Origin: Enterococcus pseudoavium NBRC 100491
Lineage (GTDB): Bacteria; Bacillota; Bacilli; Lactobacillales; Enterococcaceae
Direction: 5' to 3'
DNA length: 51,475 bases
Assembly (NCBI RefSeq): GCF_001544295.1
Contig: NZ_BCQF01000020.1
Coordinates: 1-51,475 of the forward strand
The notes under the pieces were generated by a model that worked only from the letters and a program-made list of their open reading frames with translations, was not told where the DNA came from and made no database searches. This document shows, in pieces, positions 1 to 7,109 of this stretch (positions are counted from its first letter, which is position 1; every line of letters begins with the position of its first letter). A program made the translations under genes and the position numbers.

Positions 1-891
1 AGGTTTAAGGAAAAACGTGGGCTAGCTATGAGTATTGCGATGGCAGGGATCGGTCTAGGTGGAACGATCTTTTCTTAAGTCATAACTATGTTTTTGAATA
101 ATTATGGTTGGCGAACAACGTATCAGTTAATGGCGGGAATCGCGTTAATATGTGCATTACCAATCGTATTATTTGTTTTTAAAAGCTCCCCTGAAGAAAA
201 GGGACTGGTTGCTTTTGGTACTGACATTGCGCCTGTGAATCAATCAGAAGGCGCGATTGAGGAAAGTAAAAATTCTTCAATCACAGTCAAAGAATCCTAC
301 AGTAAACTTTTTTTCTTATTAGCAATGATGGGGATGTTCTTAAATGGTCTAATCAACACCGGTGCACTATCCAACTTCCCGGCAGCTATCCAAGAGATGC
401 ATGATCCAGCAACTTCTGCTAATATCATTTCCATCTACTCATTTGTCGGAATCTTCGGGAAGTTGATTTTAGGATGGGTAAATGATCGATTTGGTATCGT
501 TGCCAGCAGTATTTTCGGTTGTGGCTCATTTCTGCTGGCGTTTATTTTGATGCTGTTCGGGGATCGTTTGGCGATTATGTATTTGATGGCTTTTGCATTT
601 GGTCTTGGAACGCCAATCGGAACTGTTTCTCCACCACTGATTACTGCCGGCGTTTTTGGACAAAAGAATTATCCTGAGGCATATGGTTTAGTTAGTAGTG
701 TGGGAACAATCGGTACAGCATTAGGTTCTGTTTTTGTAGCGAGCATTTTAGATGCCTCGGGCTCGTATCAGACAGCTTGGTTATTTATGATCGTCTTTAC
801 GGGATTAACCTTGTTTGGTTGGGTGGGTTCTTATGTCACTTCCCGGAAATATTTTAATGGTAATATGGAACTTTCCGAGACGATTGATTAG
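1..891 (+). pseudogene. OFA-family MFS transporter, 3' part, with an in-frame stop
   Basis: Frame 1 enters the window already coding (RFKEKRGLAMSIAMAG...), meets a TAA at 76-78, and continues in the same frame as an MFS C-terminal half (from 88: MFLNNYGWRTTYQLMAG) to the stop at 889-891. The loop text KEKRGLAMSIAMAG-GLG, the NYGWR motif and the C-terminal GKLILGWVNDRFG motif are typical of oxalate/formate-antiporter-like (OFA) major facilitator proteins, which carry small organic acids across the membrane. About eight hydrophobic segments remain visible after the stop. Changing the T at 76 to C would give Gln and restore one continuous frame, so this looks like a point nonsense mutation or a base error rather than a gene start at 88; no ribosome binding site precedes 88. 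The 5' part lies outside the window. The amidohydrolase 60 bases downstream may be co-transcribed, suggesting transport of its substrate or product, but the substrate is unknown. Confidence 0.75.
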
Positions 892-951
892 AAAATTAGT
901 TTGCAATATGGAATCAAAAAAAAGTTTTACCAAATAAAGGAGGAATTTAAT

Positions 952-2148
952 TTGAATTTGAAGGAACAGCTTTTTGCGGAACTTCGTAAAAAAGAGGAGA
1001 GAATGATTGAGATTCGTCGCTATTTGCACGAACACCCTGAATTGTCTTTTCATGAGACAGAAACGGCAAAATACATTGTTGATTTTTATAAGAATAAAGA
1101 CTTAGATGTGACGGTGGAAAGTCATATCAATGGAGAAAATGGAGTCATTGTAACGATTGATTCAGGAAAACCGGGAAAAACATTGGCCATTCGTGCTGAT
1201 TTTGATGCTTTACCCATCGAGGAAGCAACTGATTTGCCGTTTGCTTCCAAAAATGAAGGTGTCATGCATTCTTGCGGTCACGATGCCCATACTGCTTATA
1301 TGCTAGTTTTAGCGGAAACGTTAGCGGAGATGAAAGAGCAGCTTCATGGGAAAATCAAAGTTTTCCATCAGCCGGCTGAAGAAACACCTCCCGGAGGAGC
1401 TATCGGAATGATCAAGGCAGGCTGTCTAGAAGGGGTAGATAATGTTGCCGGAATTCATGTAATGAGCACCTTCCCTTTCGGCAAAGTATTTTATCGTGAA
1501 GGTGAAGTCCAAACAGCACGTTCTTTCTTCAAGCTGACGATCAAAGGCAAGGGCGGTCACGGTTCTTCTCCTCATGAAGCCAATGATGCAATTGTTGCGG
1601 GAAGTTATTTTGTGACCATGCTTCAAACGGTGATCAGCCGTCGAATCAATCCTTTTGATATGGGTGTGGTTACGATTGGTTCCTTTGATGCAAAAGGGCA
1701 GTTTAATATTATTAAGGATCAGGTAGTATTAGAAGGTGACATTCGTTCTATGAGTGCTAAGGCGCGGGAAGTCATTGACGGAGAAATAAAGAAAGTCTGC
1801 AAAGGTGTGGAAGCGGCCTTCAGTGTTACGTGTGAATTGGATTATACGACAGATTATCCGGTCTTGTACAATGATCCGGCATTCACTCGACAAGTAGCTG
1901 AAATTTTGAAAAATACAAAATTGGATCGTGTAGAATCGGTTGAGATAACCGCACCGATTCCACCCTCCGAAGATTTTTCTTATTTCGCAGAAAAGGTGCC
2001 AAGTACTTTCATTTATGTTGGAGCTGAAGTGGAAGACAAAGCCGTCTATCCACATCACCACCCTAAATTTGACATCAATGAAAAAACACTTTTGATCTGT
2101 GCCGAGGTTATGGGAAGTATCGTAGTCGATTATTTGAATCAAGCTTAG
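952..2148 (+). CDS. M20-family amidohydrolase (N-acyl amino acid / hippurate hydrolase-like)
   Basis: This 398-residue protein belongs to the M20D metallopeptidase/amidohydrolase family, cytoplasmic zinc enzymes that hydrolyse N-acyl or aromatic amides of amino acids. Visible metal-site motifs are the early LHEHPELSF signature, HSCGHDAH (Cys108, His110), the Glu pair E143-E144, His169 in GIHVM and the C-terminal His triplet near 368-370. The dimerisation insert lies roughly between residues 180 and 290. I chose the TTG at 952 because AAAGGAGG (936-943) sits eight bases before it; the in-frame ATG-like starts near 901 would run through this Shine-Dalgarno sequence. It follows an OFA-type transporter, so uptake plus deacylation of an N-acyl compound is a reasonable guess, but the substrate cannot be read from sequence. 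Family confidence is high, substrate confidence low. Confidence 0.88.
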   Translation: MNLKEQLFAELRKKEERMIEIRRYLHEHPELSFHETETAKYIVDFYKNKDLDVTVESHINGENGVIVTIDSGKPGKTLAIRADFDALPIEEATDLPFASKNEGVMHSCGHDAHTAYMLVLAETLAEMKEQLHGKIKVFHQPAEETPPGGAIGMIKAGCLEGVDNVAGIHVMSTFPFGKVFYREGEVQTARSFFKLTIKGKGGHGSSPHEANDAIVAGSYFVTMLQTVISRRINPFDMGVVTIGSFDAKGQFNIIKDQVVLEGDIRSMSAKAREVIDGEIKKVCKGVEAAFSVTCELDYTTDYPVLYNDPAFTRQVAEILKNTKLDRVESVEITAPIPPSEDFSYFAEKVPSTFIYVGAEVEDKAVYPHHHPKFDINEKTLLICAEVMGSIVVDYLNQA

Positions 2149-2164
2149 TTTATTGAGTTACTGG

Positions 2165-2197
2165 AGCCGCGGACAGCTATTTGTCTGCGGCTTTTTT
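2165..2197 (+). terminator. Rho-independent terminator after the M20 amidohydrolase
   Basis: AGCCGCGGACAG pairs with the later CTGTCCGCGGCT-like arm (TCTGCGGCT) around a short loop and runs into six T residues at 2192-2197. Confidence 0.85.
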
Positions 2198-2242
2198 GTA
2201 TATCTGTATAAAATTGAGTAATTGGATCAATTTTGGAATTAT

Positions 2243-3076
2243 TCAATTTTTATTTTTTACTGGAATCAGCACTTCAAATATCTGATCTTCAGGATTTTGA
2301 GAAGTTGTTTCATCCTGCCATAGTAATTCCCAAATATCCCCATTTAATTCTAGGTCATTTTCCTTCAGATATTTTCTAAAACGATTGTTGAAAGTATTGA
2401 TATGATGGATCTCATCTTTGATAAATCCTGAGACATAGTAACCAGCTGGACGCTTGATCACACGTTGTTGGTTATAAATGGCTAATCTTTCTTCAGGTAT
2501 TTTAACTAGAGAACGATAGGGGGCCGCATGGAAATTTGCTTCATAAAAAGCAGAACCGTCGACTAAAAAGCCGATAGGATAGCCGCTGAATAGATCAATA
2601 CTTTCGACAGATGAATAGAAGCGTCCGTAAATTTGAACGGAATCAATGTCATCGTAATTTTCAATTATATCTGAAATTACAAAAGATTCAGCTTCACGAT
2701 AGGAATACGTAATAGACTCTAAATTGAAATGCTTTAAAGTAGTATAGCGTTCAATATAACCATCCAAGGAACTACGAATGCCCTTCAATTTATTTATTTG
2801 CTCATCGACTTTTTGTCTTTGACGCATGAATCCTTCCAATACATAATCCACGTTACGGTTATGCAAGAATGTTTGAATTTCATCTAAGGGAACATCGAGA
2901 TTTTTTAGTATCAGAATCACGTCTAATTCAAAATATTGATCGATTCCGTAATAACGGTAGCCGTTTTCACCGATTTTGGCCGGTTTAAATAAATCGATTT
3001 GGTCATAATAGATCAAGGTGCGGCGGCTGATACCGGCATATTTTGCCATCTCACTAATTGTCAAAAATTTTTTCAT
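2243..3076 (-). CDS. MerR-family transcriptional regulator with GyrI-like effector domain
   Basis: The 277-residue protein begins MKKFLTISEMAKYAGISRRT, a MerR winged helix-turn-helix (about residues 1-70), followed by a dimerisation coiled coil (about 75-115) and a long C-terminal region ending GDIWELLWQDE...FEVLIPV, which resembles the GyrI-like ligand pocket of BmrR-type drug sensors. I prefer the ATG at 3076, preceded by GGTGA, over an in-frame ATG at 3088 that has no room for a ribosome binding site. It is divergently transcribed from an ABC exporter pair whose promoter has the 19-bp spacer expected of MerR targets, so it probably senses a hydrophobic or cationic compound and activates the exporter. 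The ligand is not known. Confidence 0.88.
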   Translation of the reverse strand: MKKFLTISEMAKYAGISRRTLIYYDQIDLFKPAKIGENGYRYYGIDQYFELDVILILKNLDVPLDEIQTFLHNRNVDYVLEGFMRQRQKVDEQINKLKGIRSSLDGYIERYTTLKHFNLESITYSYREAESFVISDIIENYDDIDSVQIYGRFYSSVESIDLFSGYPIGFLVDGSAFYEANFHAAPYRSLVKIPEERLAIYNQQRVIKRPAGYYVSGFIKDEIHHINTFNNRFRKYLKENDLELNGDIWELLWQDETTSQNPEDQIFEVLIPVKNKN

Positions 3077-3095
3077 TAAAATCACCATTTCCCGC

Positions 3096-3126
3096 TTGAC
3101 CGTAACGTTACGTTACACTTTATCCT
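3096..3126 (+). promoter_or_regulatory. MerR-type promoter (19-bp spacer) with operator dyad
   Basis: A -35 box TTGACC (3096-3101) and a -10 box TATCCT (3121-3126) are separated by 19 bp, longer than the usual 17 and characteristic of promoters activated by MerR proteins through DNA distortion. The spacer contains a perfect 6-bp inverted repeat with a 3-bp centre, GTAACG-TTA-CGTTAC (3102-3116), the likely binding site of the divergently encoded regulator. The promoter drives the ABC exporter genes and lies close to the regulator start, so autoregulation is likely. Confidence 0.8.
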
Positions 3127-3151
3127 AACATAGGAAAAGGAGGGGGAAAAG

Positions 3152-4894
3152 ATGAAATTATTCAAAATGTTTTTCAAGGACTATCAAAGAATGTTCGTAT
3201 TGATCTTCATCTTAATGATCGTACAGGCAGTTGGAACGTTAATGATTCCCTACTATGTTGCTAAAATTATTGATGAAGGTATTTTAACTCAGGATCAAGG
3301 AGCCATTTGGCGAAATGGTGCTTTTATGCTAGGAGTTGCAGTTCTAACAGGTGTCATTTCAATTATTGCCAGTTATTATTCGGCCATTTTAGCCGGTCGA
3401 TTTGGCTATTTTTTGCGAAAACGCTTAGTTGATAAAACGCAAAAATTATCTATAGCTGATATGGATGATTTTGGAACGCCGACGTTACTTGCTCGGACGA
3501 CTAGTGATATTACTAATATCCAACAAATTTTAATGATGGTCTTTCAAATGATTCTTCCTGCGCCTTTAATTTGTTTAGCTTCAATTATTTTAACCGGTGC
3601 GATTTCATGGCGTCTTATTTGGATTCCGCTAGTCACCATTCTGTTGTTTTCACTTGTAGCACTACTTGTGATCAAGAAGGCCATGCCATTAGCTGATGTA
3701 ATGCAACAACGAATGGATAAAATGATGCAGCTTTTAAGAGAATTTTACAGTGGTGTTCGAGTTATTCGGGCATTCAATAAAACGAGCTTTGAAAAAAAAC
3801 GGACGGATAACACCTTCAGCAGTTACGCCGATGTGATGATTCGAGTGAATAAATTATTTGCTGTATTGAATCCGACGGTGAATTTAGTCATGGGACTAGG
3901 CCTGACCGTAGTATTAGTCTTTGGTGGCGCGCTAGTGCTTCAAGGAAATGTAGCAATCGGTAGTTTAACGGCTATTAGCGAATACACGATCTTAAGTCTT
4001 TGGTTTTTAACGATGGCTGCGATGGTTATTGTAATGATCCCAAAAGCCATGGCATCATTGGAACGAATTGGTGAAGTCTTAGAGAAAGAAGAAGAAATTG
4101 AAGATGGTGCCAAATTGTCTTTTGAGTTGAATGAAAAGGAACCAATTGTAGTATTTGATCATATTGATTTTGCTTATAGTGGTGCAGAGGAGGCGGTTTT
4201 ATCCGATCTTCATTTTGAAATACCTAGAGGAGTAACAGCGATTGTTGGTGGTACTGGATCAGGAAAAAGTACGATTGCCAAAGCTCTTTTACGTCTGCGG
4301 GATACGACAGAAGGAGAGATTCGTTTCTTAGGCGAGCCGATTCAAAATGTTACTCAAGAGGTGTTACGAGAACAAATCAGTTATGTTCCTCAGAAAGCTT
4401 TTTTATTTAGTGGAACAATCAGAGATAATTTTCTCTTCGGCAATCCTCAAGCAACAGAAGAGGAAATAGAACAAGCAGCAAAGGTGGCGCAAGCTGAAGC
4501 ATTTATTTCGAATTTACCTGATCAGTATGATGCTTTTGTCGCACAAAAGGGCAATAACTTTTCTGGGGGGCAAAAACAGCGTTTAAGTATTGCGCGGGCC
4601 TTGATCAAACCTGCTAAGCTGTATTTTTTTGACGATAGTTTTTCAGCTTTAGATTATCAAACAGATGCGAAATTACGAAAAGCACTAAAACATTATTTGA
4701 CGGATGCGGCAATCGTGATCGTTGCTCAACGGCTTTCAACGATTAAGGATGCAGATCAGATCATTGTGTTGGAAGAAGGTAAGATCGTGGGGAAGGGGAC
4801 TCACGAACAGTTACTCAGAACTTGCCGTGTTTACCAAGAGTTCGCTAAGTCACAAGGAATGGAGGGGGAAAAGCATGAGCATCAAGCAAGTTGA
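3152..4894 (+). CDS. ABC exporter half-transporter, degenerate-site subunit (EfrA/LmrC-like)
   Basis: This 580-residue protein has an N-terminal six-helix ABC exporter membrane domain (about residues 10-300) and a C-terminal nucleotide-binding domain with Walker A GGTGSGKST (about 366), signature FSGGQ (about 470), Walker B FFDDSFSALD (about 490) and switch region VAQRLS (about 525). The residue after Walker B is Asp rather than the catalytic Glu, and the switch His is replaced by Gln, which marks the catalytically impaired half of a heterodimeric exporter such as EfrAB, LmrCD or TM287/288. AAAGGAGGGGG at 3137-3145 places the start. The partner overlaps its end by 20 bases. Together they probably expel a drug or other amphiphilic compound sensed by the adjacent MerR protein. 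Confidence 0.9.
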   Translation: MKLFKMFFKDYQRMFVLIFILMIVQAVGTLMIPYYVAKIIDEGILTQDQGAIWRNGAFMLGVAVLTGVISIIASYYSAILAGRFGYFLRKRLVDKTQKLSIADMDDFGTPTLLARTTSDITNIQQILMMVFQMILPAPLICLASIILTGAISWRLIWIPLVTILLFSLVALLVIKKAMPLADVMQQRMDKMMQLLREFYSGVRVIRAFNKTSFEKKRTDNTFSSYADVMIRVNKLFAVLNPTVNLVMGLGLTVVLVFGGALVLQGNVAIGSLTAISEYTILSLWFLTMAAMVIVMIPKAMASLERIGEVLEKEEEIEDGAKLSFELNEKEPIVVFDHIDFAYSGAEEAVLSDLHFEIPRGVTAIVGGTGSGKSTIAKALLRLRDTTEGEIRFLGEPIQNVTQEVLREQISYVPQKAFLFSGTIRDNFLFGNPQATEEEIEQAAKVAQAEAFISNLPDQYDAFVAQKGNNFSGGQKQRLSIARALIKPAKLYFFDDSFSALDYQTDAKLRKALKHYLTDAAIVIVAQRLSTIKDADQIIVLEEGKIVGKGTHEQLLRTCRVYQEFAKSQGMEGEKHEHQAS

Positions 4895-6680
4895 TGAAAA
4901 AGAAGTAATGACAGAAAAACCAAAGGAATTCAAAAAGACCGGTATACGTTTGTTTAAACTGCTGCTGGAGCAAAAAAGACGTTTCTTCATTATTATTGCT
5001 TCAGCCGTGTGTTTTGCTACTTTGATGACGATCGCTCCTTTGATTCTAGGCTGGGGATTAGATGCAATAATTACTTTGATTCGGACAAACCAAGTAACTT
5101 CAGCACATCTTTTTACGGCATTGCTGCGTCCAGTGATCTTTCTCCTCCTAGTTTGGGGCGGAGTCTCCCTATTTTCATTGTTGCAGGAGTATACGATGGC
5201 AAGTATCGCTGAAACGTTAACTTTGCGTCTAAGGAAAAGCTTGACCGAGAAGTTAAATCGTTTGCCAATGAAGTTCTTTGATGACTATCAAACAGGGGAT
5301 ATCTTAACAAGAACTACCTTGGATTTAGACAAAGTATCAGAAGTTTTGCAAGTCGGATTAATGCAGATGATTTCAGCTGTTTTATCGATTGTTATGGGAT
5401 TAGGTTTGATGATTTATTTGAGTCCAATACTAACGTTAGGGATTGTGGGGATCCTATTACTCAGTCTCTTTTTAACCAATTACTTGGCTCATAAAAATCA
5501 GGAGTATTTTTCCGAAAATCAAGCAGCTTTAGGGGCTGTAGGAACCAAAGCTGAAGAAAACTATTCGGGCAATCTGGTGATCAAAGCTTACAATCGTCAA
5601 AAAGAGACTGCTGAAGAGCTAGACAAATTGAATGAAGCTCAATTTCAAGCTTTTAAAAAAGCCCAATTTGTCAGCTTTACAATCAATCCCCTAATCCGCT
5701 TAATTAACCAGTTGGGCTTTGTGACCAGTGCGGTTGTCGGCGGGATCATGGTTATCAATGGGCAATTGTCAATCGGGTTGGTTCAGGCCTATTTACAATA
5801 TGTCAACCAAGTCTCTGAACCGATTACGCAGGTTTCTTATGTAATCAATAGTTTACAAAGTGCGTTTGCTGCATTAGAACGGATCTTTGAAATTTTAGAT
5901 CAAGCAGAAGAAGTAGAAGATCACTTGAATGTCTCAGTTCCTGAGAAACTTCGAGGGGAAGTTTCTTTTAAGCATGTTGCTTTTGGGTATACACCTGAGA
6001 ATTTATTGATGGAAGATGTTAATTTTAAAGTAAAACCCAAACAGACGGTCGCGATTGTTGGTCCGACTGGCGCGGGTAAAACAACAATGATCAATTTATT
6101 GATACGCTTTTACGAATTAAACGGTCGCCAAATTGAAGTGGACGGTAAGAATATCAGTCATTTCTCGCGGTCTGCAATTCGTCAAAAGTTCGGTATGGTA
6201 TTGCAAGATACGTGGTTGTTCGAAGGAAGTGTAGCCGCTAATATCGCTTATGGTAGACCGGATGCGACAAGAAAGGAAATTATTCAAGCTGCAAAAGATG
6301 CCCAATGTCATCATTTTATTCGCACCTTGCCAAATGGTTATGACACGATCATTTCTTCAGATGACAGTCAAATTTCACAAGGCCAGCAACAATTGCTGAC
6401 AATTGCCCGGGTGATCTTAGCAAATCCGCAATTGTTGATTCTAGACGAAGCTACTTCCAGTGTGGATACTCGAACTGAAGAAGTGATTCAAAAAGCAATG
6501 GATCGTCTCACTACCCAACGCACAAGCTTCGTCATCGCCCATCGTCTTTCAACAATTAAAAACGCTGATCTAATTTTAGTGATGAAAGATGGTGCAATTA
6601 TTGAACAAGGAAGTCATCGTAGTTTAATGGAAAAAGGCGATTTTTACGCAAAGCTTTATAACAGTCAATTTGCTAGTTAA
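4875..6680 (+). CDS. ABC exporter half-transporter, catalytic-Glu subunit (EfrB/LmrD-like)
   Basis: The 601-residue partner subunit has a six-helix membrane domain (about residues 30-330) and a nucleotide-binding domain with Walker A GPTGAGKT (about 395), Walker B LLILDEATSSVD (about 522, with catalytic Glu) and an intact switch IAHRLST. Its signature motif is ISQGQ instead of LSGGQ, complementing the altered Walker B and switch residues of its partner, so one ATP site is canonical and one degenerate. The start at 4875 is chosen because GGAGGGGG (4861-4868) precedes it by six bases; the frame is open further upstream inside the previous gene, but those starts lack a ribosome binding site. Translation is probably coupled to the upstream subunit. 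Confidence 0.9.
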   Translation: MSIKQVDEKEVMTEKPKEFKKTGIRLFKLLLEQKRRFFIIIASAVCFATLMTIAPLILGWGLDAIITLIRTNQVTSAHLFTALLRPVIFLLLVWGGVSLFSLLQEYTMASIAETLTLRLRKSLTEKLNRLPMKFFDDYQTGDILTRTTLDLDKVSEVLQVGLMQMISAVLSIVMGLGLMIYLSPILTLGIVGILLLSLFLTNYLAHKNQEYFSENQAALGAVGTKAEENYSGNLVIKAYNRQKETAEELDKLNEAQFQAFKKAQFVSFTINPLIRLINQLGFVTSAVVGGIMVINGQLSIGLVQAYLQYVNQVSEPITQVSYVINSLQSAFAALERIFEILDQAEEVEDHLNVSVPEKLRGEVSFKHVAFGYTPENLLMEDVNFKVKPKQTVAIVGPTGAGKTTMINLLIRFYELNGRQIEVDGKNISHFSRSAIRQKFGMVLQDTWLFEGSVAANIAYGRPDATRKEIIQAAKDAQCHHFIRTLPNGYDTIISSDDSQISQGQQQLLTIARVILANPQLLILDEATSSVDTRTEEVIQKAMDRLTTQRTSFVIAHRLSTIKNADLILVMKDGAIIEQGSHRSLMEKGDFYAKLYNSQFAS

Positions 6681-6708
6681 GTTCGACAAACTTGTCGAGC
6701 TTTTTTTT
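6681..6708 (+). terminator. Rho-independent terminator after the ABC exporter genes
   Basis: An eight-base stem GTTCGACA / TGTCGAGC (one G-T pair) with an AACT loop is followed by eight T residues. Confidence 0.88.
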
Positions 6709-6833
6709 ATAATGAAATCATATTGGCCGGAAAGGTTCGAGTGATTTTTAAAAATAAAGTTAATTGACAGCGGGCAACAATATTTATTTAAAATCTTAAA
6801 TAGCAGAAAATAAATAGAAAAATATAATTAGAG

Positions 6834-6848
6834 AATATTCTAAAAATT
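6834..6848 (+). promoter_or_regulatory. CodY-like box upstream of the ilv promoter
   Basis: AATATTCTAAAAATT matches 13 of 15 positions of the Gram-positive CodY consensus AATTTTCWGAAAATT. It ends two bases before the -35 box of the ilv promoter, where a bound repressor would hinder RNA polymerase. CodY responds to branched-chain amino acids, the products of this operon. The match is seen; binding is inferred. Confidence 0.6.
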
Positions 6849-6850
6849 CA

Positions 6851-6879
6851 TTGACTTTTAATCTTGTGAACTGTATAGT
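6851..6879 (+). promoter_or_regulatory. ilv operon promoter
   Basis: -35 TTGACT (6851-6856), a 17-bp spacer and -10 TATAGT (6874-6879). Transcription should begin near 6886, about 40 bases before the leader peptide start. Confidence 0.8.
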
Positions 6880-6924
6880 ATAAAAAAATGATTAAGATAG
6901 CATTAGAAAAAGGAGCCGATTTTT

Positions 6925-6990
6925 ATGCGCAAGAGTAAATACAATAATTTTAATGGCATCGTCTTATTAATTATTGAGTCCAGGACTTAG
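6925..6990 (+). CDS. ilv leader peptide (21 residues) for transcription attenuation
   Basis: A short open frame begins MRKSKYNNFNG, continues Ile-Val-Leu-Leu-Ile-Ile (codons ATC GTC TTA TTA ATT ATT at 6958-6975), and ends with a TAG at 6988-6990. AAAGGAG (6908-6914) lies ten bases upstream. Six consecutive isoleucine, valine or leucine codons just before a terminator hairpin and the ilv genes are the mark of a ribosome-mediated attenuator, like ilvL or ivbL of enteric bacteria. When charged Ile, Val or Leu tRNA is scarce the ribosome should stall in this run and favour read-through. The peptide itself probably has no other job. Confidence 0.8.
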   Translation: MRKSKYNNFNGIVLLIIESRT

Positions 6991-7088
6991 AACGCGGAAG
7001 AAGTTACAACCGTTAGTTTGAGTCCTATTTGCGTTAGAAATGGGATTCTTGCAAGAGCATCCCATTCATGAATGGGATGCTCTTTTTT
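6976..7088 (+). promoter_or_regulatory. ilv attenuator: competing hairpins and terminator
   Basis: A perfect 28-base palindrome at 7055-7082 (arms GAGCATCCCATTCA / TGAATGGGATGCTC) followed by six T residues (7083-7088) is the terminator. Its 5' arm includes ATCCCATT (7059-7066), which can instead pair with AATGGGAT at 7039-7046, giving a mutually exclusive antiterminator. Further upstream AGGACT (6982-6987, overlapping the end of the leader frame) can pair with AGTCCT (7021-7026), and AACGC (6991-6995) with GCGTT (7031-7035); these two pairings cross, so they are alternatives. The layout fits leader-peptide attenuation. No T-box sequence (AGGGTGG...) is present. Confidence 0.75.
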
Positions 7089-7109
7089 CGAAGGTAGGGA
7101 GATGGACAT

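Noticed and set aside
901-951. Longer N-terminus for the M20 amidohydrolase starting near 901
   Set aside because: It would translate through the strong AAAGGAGG ribosome binding site that serves the TTG at 952, and the extra residues have no family match.
4722-4874. N-terminal extension of the second ABC subunit inside the first
   Set aside because: The frame is open by chance over the end of the upstream gene; the ATG at 4875 has a strong Shine-Dalgarno sequence and gives the usual length.
6881-7109. T-box leader before ilvD
   Set aside because: The terminator/antiterminator layout invites it, but the conserved T-box sequence and specifier-loop hallmarks are absent, and a translated leader with Ile/Val/Leu codons explains the region better.
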